15,821 nt of DNA, taken from the NCBI GenBank assembly GCA_002327905.1, contig DCUY01000001.1, positions 553 through 16,373 of the forward strand. Direction: 5' to 3'. Numbering within the stretch: position 1 is the first letter of the stretch; each line of letters starts with the position of its first letter. Shown piece by piece: positions 7,429 to 14,692 of this stretch. The notes under the pieces are model-generated. The model ran no database searches. It saw only the letters and a list, made by a program, of their open reading frames with translations, and was not told the DNA's origin. Origin of the DNA: Caldifarciminota bacterium UBA2202. Its GTDB lineage: Bacteria > Hydrothermota > 32-111. Both the position numbers and the translations under genes were made by a program.

Positions 7429-8855
7429 TGATTCAGATAAAATCGAATATATATTCCGAAGGAGAGTATCTCCGTTTCATGGTTTTAAGAGACGGAAAAA
7501 TAATTTATGTCGGAAACACTCCGTTGCCCGGCATTGATATCATAGATTACTCCTCAAATTACATTTACCCGGGATTTATAGATTCGCATACTCATCTTCT
7601 TTGGTACGGACTCAATCTTGTGAGGTGCGACCTGTCGGGAGTGAATTCCGAAGAGGAGATTTATGAGAGAATAGAAATATATCTAGGTAAAAAATCAAAT
7701 GTGAATTATGTAATTGCAGAGGGATTTGATGAAACAATTTTCAAAAAGAATGGATTCCCCTCAATAAATAAAATGGATGAAAGATTCCCTGACATTCCGG
7801 TTATTGTGAGAAGAATCTGCGGACATATAGCGGTTGTAAATACTAAGGCATATAAACTCTTAAAGAAGCATATAGACAAAAATTTTGATGCAAAAACAGG
7901 TATAGTGAAGGAGGGGATAATACTCTCACTGAATACTGTTCTGAAGCCGGGAAAAGCTGAAAAACTTTCAGCATTAAAAGAGGCGCAGAAAAAGCTATTC
8001 TCTCTCGGCATCACAACAATAAGCGATATGGCTACGGATGATTCTTTTGAAATCTACAATTCAAAGGACTTGGAACTGAATGTTTTTTTCTATTATCCAG
8101 CCCTCTTCTCTAAAAATCTTAACGAATGGAGAGACAATGACAATGCAGTGCTTAAGGGTCTGAAGCTTTTTACTGACGGTTCAATAGGCGGACGAACAGC
8201 GGCGATTTCAATTCCGTACACTGATTCTGGGACAAAGGGAGAAATAATTCTTTCGGAGAAAGATTTTCAAAAAGCCGTCCATGAGGCGAATAAGAAGAAT
8301 TATCAGCTTGCAGTGCATGCAATAGGAGACAGAGCGATTGAATTTGCTCTTGATAATCTTAAAAAACGCAGGAATGACAGAATTGAGCATTTTGAGCTCT
8401 CTTCTAAGAAACATATTGAGAGAGTGAAAGAACAAAAGATTTTTCTTTCAATGCAGCCGAATTTTATTGGCAACTGGTCTATGCCCGGGCAGATGTATGA
8501 ACAGCGCCTTTCTGAAAAATATTTTAAATTCAATAATGCAGTCAATAGTATTAATAAACAGAATATTCCAATGGGATTCGGTTCCGACTGCATGCCGCCT
8601 TCTCCGATTTATGGAATTGAATCTTTGAAAAATGCTTTTTTTGCGAATCAGAGAATTAATCCGACTGAAGCTCTTAAATTTTACACTGAAGGGAGCGCCG
8701 AAATAATGTTTGAGAAGAGGCTTTATGGAAAAATAAAAAAAGGATATTATGCTGATTTTACAATACTGGATAATCCGATTGAAAAAACAGCTGTAAAGAA
8801 ATTGCATGTAATTTCAACATTCAAAAAAGGAAAACAAGTTTTCACAAAGGAGTGA
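7428..8855 (+). CDS. Metal-dependent amidohydrolase (YtcJ-like, amidohydrolase family 3)
   Basis: This 475-residue protein has the motif order of the amidohydrolase 3 family. H54 and H56 are in DSHTH. K246 in LKLFTDGS is the position usually carboxylated. H297 is in AVHAIGDRA, H321 in RIEHFE, and the catalytic aspartate D387 in GFGSD. The N-terminal strands (about 1-50) and the C-terminal end with ADFTILDNP form the small composite beta domain. Family members hydrolyse amide or C-N bonds of cyclic or N-acylated small molecules with one or two metal ions. The substrate cannot be read from sequence and no signal peptide is seen, so it is probably cytosolic. Its ATG overlaps the rpoD stop (TGATG), implying translational coupling. 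Nothing links it obviously to its neighbours' functions. Confidence 0.88.
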   Translation: MIQIKSNIYSEGEYLRFMVLRDGKIIYVGNTPLPGIDIIDYSSNYIYPGFIDSHTHLLWYGLNLVRCDLSGVNSEEEIYERIEIYLGKKSNVNYVIAEGFDETIFKKNGFPSINKMDERFPDIPVIVRRICGHIAVVNTKAYKLLKKHIDKNFDAKTGIVKEGIILSLNTVLKPGKAEKLSALKEAQKKLFSLGITTISDMATDDSFEIYNSKDLELNVFFYYPALFSKNLNEWRDNDNAVLKGLKLFTDGSIGGRTAAISIPYTDSGTKGEIILSEKDFQKAVHEANKKNYQLAVHAIGDRAIEFALDNLKKRRNDRIEHFELSSKKHIERVKEQKIFLSMQPNFIGNWSMPGQMYEQRLSEKYFKFNNAVNSINKQNIPMGFGSDCMPPSPIYGIESLKNAFFANQRINPTEALKFYTEGSAEIMFEKRLYGKIKKGYYADFTILDNPIEKTAVKKLHVISTFKKGKQVFTKE

Positions 8856-8857
8856 GT

Positions 8858-9757
8858 ATGTTAATATTTTTAATTCTTATCGTTATTGCAGTTCTGATAT
8901 TTGCTTTGAAAGGCATTATCATTATCAGGCAGGCGGAAGTGGCAATTGTGGAGCGTCTCGGAAGGTATCATAAGACCATTCCTTCTGGACTACATATTGT
9001 GTGGCCTATAATTGATTCTCTCAGGCCTGTTATTTTCGGGCAGAAATATGTTGTAAGAATAGATTTGAGGGAGCAGGTTCTTGATTTTACTCCTCAAACT
9101 GTAATAACCAAAGACAATGTGACAATGCAGATTGATTCTGTTATTTATTATCAAATAACAGATTCTTATAAGGCGGTTTACGAAATAAGCAATCTTGTTA
9201 TGGCAATAGACAAACTCACAATAACCACACTGAGAAATGTGATAGGAGATTTGACTTTGGACGAAACTCTTGTGTCGAGAAGCAAGATAAACAGCGAGCT
9301 TCAAAAGATTCTTGACGAAGCGACAGACAAGTGGGGAGTCAAAGTCAACAGAGTCGAACTCAAGAATATAAATCCGCCTGATGAAATTCAGGAAGCAATG
9401 ACGAAGCAGATGAAGGCAGAGAGAGAAAAACGCTCTGTTATCCTTCTTGCTGAAGGAGACAAACAGTCAAAGATATTGAAAGCAGAGGGTGAAAAGGAGT
9501 ATGCCATAAGACGAGCAGAGGGAGAGCAACAGTCTGCTGTTCTTATAGCTGACGGACAGGCGCGCGCAATAAAGACAGTCTTTGAAGCGATACATCAGGG
9601 AAAGGCGACTGAAGATGTCATAGCGATAAAATATCTTGAGGCTCTTGAAAAGATGGCTAACGGAAACGCTACAAAAATATTCCTTCCTTTTGAAGCGACA
9701 GGCATTCTCTCATCATTGGGATCAATCAAAGAGATATTTAAGGATGAAGCAAAATAG
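8858..9757 (+). CDS. SPFH/stomatin-like (QmcA/paraslipin-type) membrane protein
   Basis: I start this 299-residue protein at the ATG at 8858, five bases after AAGGAG (8847-8852), rather than the GTG at 8852 that overlaps that site. One N-terminal membrane helix spans about residues 2-23. A prohibitin-homology (SPFH) domain follows with QAEVAIVERLGRYHKT, GLHIVWP and the LREQVLDFTPQ strand. An Ala/Glu-rich coiled coil (about 180-250) carries repeated AEGEK- and AEGDK-like heptads. Family members assemble into large membrane-associated oligomers that organise microdomains or regulate membrane proteases such as FtsH. They are often encoded next to an NfeD-type partner, which is absent here. It overlaps the amidohydrolase end at its ribosome site and is followed by a prenyltransferase, so a membrane role fits the context. 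Confidence 0.88.
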   Translation: MLIFLILIVIAVLIFALKGIIIIRQAEVAIVERLGRYHKTIPSGLHIVWPIIDSLRPVIFGQKYVVRIDLREQVLDFTPQTVITKDNVTMQIDSVIYYQITDSYKAVYEISNLVMAIDKLTITTLRNVIGDLTLDETLVSRSKINSELQKILDEATDKWGVKVNRVELKNINPPDEIQEAMTKQMKAEREKRSVILLAEGDKQSKILKAEGEKEYAIRRAEGEQQSAVLIADGQARAIKTVFEAIHQGKATEDVIAIKYLEALEKMANGNATKIFLPFEATGILSSLGSIKEIFKDEAK

Positions 9758-10595
9758 AAAGAGCAAGTTTATAGGGTTTATGTACCTCATCAGGCTTAAC
9801 AACTGCCTGATGGGGGTTTTTTCTGTTATACTCTCCGCATTTATAGCTACGAGGGACCCTGATTATATAAAACTCCTGTTATCAATAATCACTGTATTTT
9901 TTGTCTTTGCTGGAGGGAATATAGTCAATGACCTGTTTGATATAGAGACTGACAGGGTTAATAAGCCGTCAAGGCCTCTCATATCAATGGATTTCAATCT
10001 TAAGCACATGTTTGTTCTTGTCTTTGTCTTTTTTATTGCAGGAATAATCCTTTCCGCATTCATTTCCACGGCGGCTTTTGTAATAGCTTTATTCTCTGCT
10101 CTTCTTTTGTTTCTTTACTCATGGTCTTTCAAACGGCTTCCTTTTATAGGCAATCTCACAATATCTTTTTTGACTGCAATACTCTTTATTTTCGGAGCAG
10201 AGGCAGGAGGCGATTTCACAAAGGGAATTTTCCCTGCAGTATTCTCATTCTTCATGAATCTCGGAAGAGAGATAACTAAGGACATTGAAGATGTTGATGG
10301 GGACGAGTATGCAGGAATGAAGACTCTTCCTATAATAATCGGAAAGACAAAATCATTCTTTCTTGCAGTCGTAGTGTTCTTCATTCTCATAGCCATTACT
10401 TTTGTTCCCTACTTTAATGGAACATACAACAAATGGTATTTTTTTATAACTGTCTTTGGAGTTGATATAGTACTCATAGTTCTTTTATCAATATTCTTTA
10501 TTTTTGACGATATAAGAACAAAGAGATTCGTCAACAATTATATAAAGTATGATATGATAATCGGGCTTATAGCCATCATGATGGGGGCAACATGA
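9744..10595 (+). CDS. UbiA-family prenyltransferase, DGGGP-synthase-like
   Basis: This is a polytopic membrane protein of 283 residues, with eight or nine hydrophobic segments from about residue 12. The two Asp-rich motifs of the UbiA superfamily are present: NDLFDIETDRVNKPSRPL at about 62-79, and DIEDVDGDEYAGMKTLP at about 180-196. These bind Mg2+ and the polyprenyl diphosphate. The pattern, including GREITKDIEDVDGD, resembles proteins annotated as geranylgeranylglycerol-phosphate geranylgeranyltransferase more than UbiA or MenA, but homologues can have other acceptors. The frame opens from 9636, but those codons lie inside the SPFH gene. ATG 9744 overlaps the SPFH end by 14 bases and gives a normal N-terminus; ATG 9780 is an alternative. 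No strong Shine-Dalgarno sequence is seen. uppP overlaps its stop. Confidence 0.87.
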   Translation: MKQNRKSKFIGFMYLIRLNNCLMGVFSVILSAFIATRDPDYIKLLLSIITVFFVFAGGNIVNDLFDIETDRVNKPSRPLISMDFNLKHMFVLVFVFFIAGIILSAFISTAAFVIALFSALLLFLYSWSFKRLPFIGNLTISFLTAILFIFGAEAGGDFTKGIFPAVFSFFMNLGREITKDIEDVDGDEYAGMKTLPIIIGKTKSFFLAVVVFFILIAITFVPYFNGTYNKWYFFITVFGVDIVLIVLLSIFFIFDDIRTKRFVNNYIKYDMIIGLIAIMMGAT

Positions 10596-11374
10596 ATATT
10601 TTCACGGCAATATTCCTCGGGGCTATACAGGGGTTGACGGAATTTCTTCCTATTTCGTCCTCCGGACATCTATCTCTTGCGAACTCTCTTCTAAATATAC
10701 CTCAGGATAATCTGTTTTTTGAAGTTGTGCTCCACCTCGGCACTCTCTTCGCAGTCATTATATTTATGAGAAAAAAAATTGCTCTGCTTCTTTTTGGAGC
10801 ATACAGAGAATTGTCAAACAAAGAGAAGACTGAAAAAACGAATCTCAGATATATAGGATATATCATCGCGGGTATTATGCCTGCAGTAATATTCGCTCTC
10901 TTTTTCAATGATATGATAGAAAATGCATTTTCAAATATGAGATTCATAGGAATATTTTTTCTGATTACTGCCACGCTTCTGTTCTCTACAAAATTCTTTT
11001 CAGGCAGAAAAGAATTGAATCTTAAGAAATCTCTTATTGTGGGAACTGCCCAGATTTTTGCATTGTTTCCCGGAATATCCCGTTCAGGCACTACAATTTC
11101 CGCAGGAATAATTTCAGGATTAGACAGGGAGAGAGCCTGCGACTTCTCCTTCTTTATGGCAATGCCTCTTATATTCGCCGCATTCGCGAAAGAGATGATG
11201 GATTCGCATGCAAAATTTGATATTAATGTTTTAACCGGATTTTTATCATCTTTTATTTTCGGTTATATATCCGTCTTTTTTCTGTATAAAATTCTCAAGT
11301 CGGACAAATTTTATTATTTTTCATACTACCTTGCAATCATCGGAGTCTTCACGATTATCAGGAGTGTTGTTTGA
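10592..11374 (+). CDS. uppP: Undecaprenyl-diphosphate phosphatase UppP/BacA
   Basis: This 260-residue integral membrane protein has both family signatures. GLTEFLPISSSGH lies at about 14-26, with the catalytic glutamate E17. PGISRSGTT lies at about 160-168, with the essential arginine R164. Multiple hydrophobic helices and a length close to the usual ~265 residues support a complete protein. It removes the terminal phosphate of C55-PP so that the carrier can be reused for peptidoglycan and surface glycan export, and it can confer bacitracin resistance. Its ATG overlaps the prenyltransferase stop (ATGA), and its own stop overlaps the next TTG start. It is therefore tightly coupled to a prenyltransferase that uses related polyprenyl diphosphates. 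Confidence 0.95.
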   Translation: MNIFTAIFLGAIQGLTEFLPISSSGHLSLANSLLNIPQDNLFFEVVLHLGTLFAVIIFMRKKIALLLFGAYRELSNKEKTEKTNLRYIGYIIAGIMPAVIFALFFNDMIENAFSNMRFIGIFFLITATLLFSTKFFSGRKELNLKKSLIVGTAQIFALFPGISRSGTTISAGIISGLDRERACDFSFFMAMPLIFAAFAKEMMDSHAKFDINVLTGFLSSFIFGYISVFFLYKILKSDKFYYFSYYLAIIGVFTIIRSVV

Positions 11375-11853
11375 TACTATTGGTTTCGGATACGCACAAC
11401 AATGAAGATGCTCTTGAAAGAGTTGTGAATATTCATAAAGGAAAAGAACTTTCCGCATTTATCCATCTTGGAGATGTCTCTGATTTTTCAATACTCGAAA
11501 AAACGGAATCTCTGACCTGCGAAAAATATCTTGTAAAAGGGAATAATGACATAATCAATCTTAGTTCAGCTTCACATTTGAAGAGACTCGGTTTCGAATT
11601 TTCAAATCCGCCATTTGAAATATTTATTGACGGCTTCGGTCATATTGCAATCATGCACGAGCCGTTTTTCATTGAAGAATATCTTTATGACAATAAGACA
11701 AAATATATATTTTACGGACATACGCACAGGCAGGGGAAGAGAATGGAGAACGGAAAGACGGTTCTTAATCCCGGGTCCCTTTCAAGCACAATGAATTTCC
11801 GCCTTGCATACGCTTTGATTAATAAAGATTCTGTAGAATTCAAACATCTGTGA
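11371..11853 (+). CDS. YfcE/MJ0936-type metallophosphoesterase
   Basis: This 160-residue protein has all five motifs of the calcineurin-like small phosphodiesterases: D7 and H9 in SDTH, D35 in HLGD, the N/D of KGNND (57-60), H96 in IMHEP, and H117/H119 in YGHTH, followed by LNPGS. Two metal ions, typically Mn2+, are expected. Family enzymes hydrolyse phosphodiesters of unknown physiological identity. The usual GNCD motif reads GNND, and the TH(G) motif reads MHEP, both tolerable variants. The start is TTG at 11371 and overlaps the uppP stop (TTGA). AGGAG at 11360-11364, six bases upstream, supports this unusual start. The protein appears cytosolic. Confidence 0.88.
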   Translation: MILLVSDTHNNEDALERVVNIHKGKELSAFIHLGDVSDFSILEKTESLTCEKYLVKGNNDIINLSSASHLKRLGFEFSNPPFEIFIDGFGHIAIMHEPFFIEEYLYDNKTKYIFYGHTHRQGKRMENGKTVLNPGSLSSTMNFRLAYALINKDSVEFKHL

Positions 11854-11860
11854 GGAGAGT

Positions 11861-12943
11861 ATGAAAAACACAAGACAACTCGCATTTAAAGGAATTGCAA
11901 CCGTAATGGTTATTTATGGAATTTTGATTTCATCTATTCATATAATGGCAGGCGAAAATAAAGATAAAATAATTAAGATTACTGCAGTGGGGGACATTGT
12001 CATGGGAAATACATTCCCTGAAAACAATCTTCCACAAAAAAACGGAGCAGAGCTCTTCATGCCTGCAGAATCTCTTCTGAAAAAAGGGGATATAGTTGTA
12101 GGAAACCTTGAGTGCTCATTGTGCGACAGTGGAACTCTGATGAAGAAGATAGTAGAAGGGAAGACATACGGCTTTAAGACGCCTGAGAAATACGGAATTA
12201 ATCTGAAGAAGGCGGGATTCAATGTGATGAACATTGCAAACAATCATATACGGGATTTCGGAGAGGGCGGAGTCAAATCAACTAAAAGAATTTTGGATTC
12301 CCTCAACATAAAATATACTGGGTATTCAGGGCAGGTTGCATTTTTCTCAGTTGATTCCTGCAAAATAGCAGTAATTGGATTTTCAAGCTATTACGGAATG
12401 AATAATCTTCTTGAAAAAGAGAAATCCGCGGATTTGATAAAAACAGCTAAAGACTCAAATGATATTGTCATAGTCACTTTTCACGGCGGAAGCGAAGGGC
12501 AGAATGCAATGCATATAAAAAATGAAACAGAGTATATGTACGGCGAGCTGAGGGGAAATATTTATGAATTCTGTCACGATGCTATTGACGCCGGAGCGGA
12601 TGCTGTTATAGGCCATGGTCCGCATGTGCCGCGCGGAATTGAACTCTACAAGGACAGGATAATCGCCTATTCGCTTGGAAATTTCCTGACTTATGCGGGA
12701 ATAAACACAAACGGACAGAACGGATACTCTCCTCTTCTTTATCTGGAACTTGATTTTGAAGGCAGGTTTCTTTTCGGAAAAATTTATTCATTCAAGCAGG
12801 TAAGAGGAAAGGGCATTGAATCAGACACTTTGAATTCAGCGGCTCTTCTGATAAAAAAACTCTCATTTGAAGATTTCAAATCAAATTCGATTGAGATTGA
12901 TTCAACCGGAAATATCGCAAGAACAAATCAAAAATTGAAATAG
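11861..12943 (+). CDS. CapA-family (poly-gamma-glutamate synthesis/capsule) protein
   Basis: This 360-residue protein has an N-terminal hydrophobic segment (about 9-30, signal peptide or anchor) followed by the CapA metallophosphatase-like fold. Recognisable motifs are AVGDIVMG with D45, VGNLECSL with N82 and E84, NIANNHIRDFG with N127-N128-H129, VTFHGG with H208, IGHGPHV with H252 and H255, and AYSLGNF. Family members are implicated in poly-gamma-glutamate capsule or other surface polymer processing, but many stand-alone members have no assigned substrate. No capB or capC partner is nearby, so a poly-gamma-glutamate role is not supported by context. GAGGAGAGT precedes the ATG directly after the phosphodiesterase stop. 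The likely location is the periplasm, attached to the inner membrane. Confidence 0.85.
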   Translation: MKNTRQLAFKGIATVMVIYGILISSIHIMAGENKDKIIKITAVGDIVMGNTFPENNLPQKNGAELFMPAESLLKKGDIVVGNLECSLCDSGTLMKKIVEGKTYGFKTPEKYGINLKKAGFNVMNIANNHIRDFGEGGVKSTKRILDSLNIKYTGYSGQVAFFSVDSCKIAVIGFSSYYGMNNLLEKEKSADLIKTAKDSNDIVIVTFHGGSEGQNAMHIKNETEYMYGELRGNIYEFCHDAIDAGADAVIGHGPHVPRGIELYKDRIIAYSLGNFLTYAGINTNGQNGYSPLLYLELDFEGRFLFGKIYSFKQVRGKGIESDTLNSAALLIKKLSFEDFKSNSIEIDSTGNIARTNQKLK

Positions 12944-12953
12944 CGAGGAAATG

Positions 12954-14636
12954 ATGAAACGAATTCTTTTTATTGTTTTTAATCTCTCACTCTTTTTATC
13001 TGTTTTATCCCAAACTCTGCCTTTTGAGAGTGATGCATATCTTCCTGCCTTCTACTCTCTGATGAAGGACAGTGTTGATTTCAGATACTATAAATCCTTC
13101 AATGTGTCAAGCCAAGGCGCAAAGTATTCATCAATAAATCAGGTTCTGAAATATGCCGCAGAAAACAAGCTTGACACAATAAGCATTCTTATATACGGGA
13201 ATCTTCCTGCAGAGACAATATATTTTGATTCAAAATTCCGTTTTGTATCAATATGCGGAGTGAACAACGCTTGCAATACGGACCTTCATAATACAGTCTT
13301 TGTGAACAGGGCTGAGAGCATATATATTTCTCTGCAGAATCTATCATTCTCTTCTTTCTGCAATGAAGGACATATAGCATATCTGGCATTTTTTCACAAT
13401 ATGGTAGAGGAGCTATATTCGAAAAAGGAAGTGGTCTTCTCGGATATCTTCGCCTCCGAAATTACTCAGAATTTCAACTGGCCTTCAAGCGGATATCTTG
13501 CTTTCACGCAGGGAAAAGGTGTGGGGAAGAATTTTTACGGAGTGATTTCGAATGTTTATAACACGGAGGGAGATTCTATGATAATATACGGTCAAAATAA
13601 TATCCGTGAGCTTGTCGTGACAAATAATTTTACTTTCAGCAGATATCTGCATGTGACAGGATATTTGAATGTGCAGAACCAAATTAGTATAATGAACGGG
13701 AAATCAGTCTCTGTAATAAGAGCGAATGAGACAGCTTTGTTTGGCAGTTTTAAATCAAGGACAATGTCGGATTCGATATATTTTAACAGTGAATCCAAAG
13801 AGAGCGGGGTGACCACTTTGTGGGCTGTGGGCGGAGACCTGACTGTAAAAAAAGATGGATTTGCAAAAATAGGCAGTGACGGAACATTCTTCATCAAAGA
13901 AAAAAACGGTGATTCTCTTATTTTCAAAGGCGGACAATTATTGCTTTCTAAAAACGACATAATGGGCGAGGGAAACATTTATATGTCAAATTACATGAAT
14001 CTGCCGGGAAATCCGCTGATTTTAAAATATAATATGGGAGTAAACACACCTATAAGATGGGGTATTGCAGACGGAGACAAAATATCCGATTTTTCTCTCT
14101 TTGAAGACAGCTCCAATTGCATGTTTGTCAGAAAAAACATGAAGCCGGATACATTGTCAAAATACGGTGAGATAAATGTCTATGCAGGAGCTCATATGTG
14201 GACTGCAAAGAGCGTGAAGCCAAAAATCATTAATGTCTTCGAACAGATTGCATTCTCGGAATCAAATTTATTGAGAAACGACTCTTTATTCACTTGGGAT
14301 AAAAAGAACGGAAGAATAATCATTAAAAAAGAAGGGCTTTACTTTATAGGGTATAATGCCTCTGTCTCTTTCGGCTCTGAAGGCGCAAATTTAAATAAAG
14401 TTGCAGTCAGAGTGATGAAGAACAATAATGAGCAATCCGAATTGAATGGAGTCATAGTGAAGCCGCTTGAAAAAGGCTCTTTTCAGACGCTTGCTTTACA
14501 GAGTCCTCTTCGCCTTAATGCAGGGGACACTCTCTATGCGGAATTTTACGCATCAGACAAAGGCATATCATTAATGTCGGATGAAATATTCTCAAAAAAA
14601 TCGGGATTCGTATTTTATATTATGGAAATCAAATAG
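12954..14636 (+). CDS. Secreted protein with C1q/TNF-like C-terminal domain
   Basis: This 560-residue protein starts at the second of two adjacent ATGs, because GAGG (12945-12948) then has a five-base spacer; 12951 is the alternative. A signal peptide covers about residues 1-19 (basic start, hydrophobic core, SQT). Residues about 25-400 are beta-rich and low in recognisable motifs; short hydrophobic strands and turns suggest a fibre- or beta-helix-like body. The last ~135 residues read like a C1q/TNF jelly roll: an aromatic strand after RNDSLFTW, then KKEGLYFIGYNASV, a LNAGDTLYAEF strand and the final SGFVFYIMEIK. Such domains usually trimerise, so an extracellular trimeric fibre is a reasonable inference. 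Unlike the proteins at the left end, it has no type IX tail. Its TAG stop uses the TA target of an IS630 insertion. The function is unknown. Confidence 0.7.
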   Translation: MKRILFIVFNLSLFLSVLSQTLPFESDAYLPAFYSLMKDSVDFRYYKSFNVSSQGAKYSSINQVLKYAAENKLDTISILIYGNLPAETIYFDSKFRFVSICGVNNACNTDLHNTVFVNRAESIYISLQNLSFSSFCNEGHIAYLAFFHNMVEELYSKKEVVFSDIFASEITQNFNWPSSGYLAFTQGKGVGKNFYGVISNVYNTEGDSMIIYGQNNIRELVVTNNFTFSRYLHVTGYLNVQNQISIMNGKSVSVIRANETALFGSFKSRTMSDSIYFNSESKESGVTTLWAVGGDLTVKKDGFAKIGSDGTFFIKEKNGDSLIFKGGQLLLSKNDIMGEGNIYMSNYMNLPGNPLILKYNMGVNTPIRWGIADGDKISDFSLFEDSSNCMFVRKNMKPDTLSKYGEINVYAGAHMWTAKSVKPKIINVFEQIAFSESNLLRNDSLFTWDKKNGRIIIKKEGLYFIGYNASVSFGSEGANLNKVAVRVMKNNNEQSELNGVIVKPLEKGSFQTLALQSPLRLNAGDTLYAEFYASDKGISLMSDEIFSKKSGFVFYIMEIK

Positions 14637-14647
14637 TGTGGTGCGTC
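14636..14647 (+). repeat. Left terminal inverted repeat of the IS630 element
   Basis: GTGTGGTGCGTC abuts the TA at 14634-14635. It matches the inward-read right end at 9 of 12 positions. Confidence 0.6.
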
Positions 14648-14656
14648 ATAAATCTC

Positions 14657-14685
14657 TTGACATTTAAGAGAGGATGTGGTATAAT
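14657..14685 (+). promoter_or_regulatory. Consensus promoter of the transposase gene
   Basis: TTGACA (14657-14662) and TATAAT (14680-14685) are both perfect sigma-70 consensus hexamers with the ideal 17-base spacer. TGG directly before TATAAT also makes an extended -10 (TGnTATAAT). Transcription should start around 14691-14693, on or next to the ATG at 14693, so the message should be leaderless. The -35 box lies partly in the loop of a small hairpin, TCTCTT/AAGAGA. Confidence 0.85.
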
Positions 14686-14692
14686 AAGATAA

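Noticed and set aside
8852..8857. GTG start for the SPFH protein
   Set aside because: The GTG overlaps the AAGGAG that would serve as its own ribosome site; ATG 8858 has the right spacing.
9636..9743. 36-codon N-terminal extension of the UbiA-like protein
   Set aside because: These codons lie inside the SPFH coding frame, are basic and non-membrane-like, and are not expected in the family; ATG 9744 gives a normal start.
13592..13978. Minus-strand frame of 128 codons inside the C1q-like gene
   Set aside because: It is antisense to a gene with a signal peptide and recognisable C-terminal domain. It has no promoter or ribosome site and no recognisable motif.
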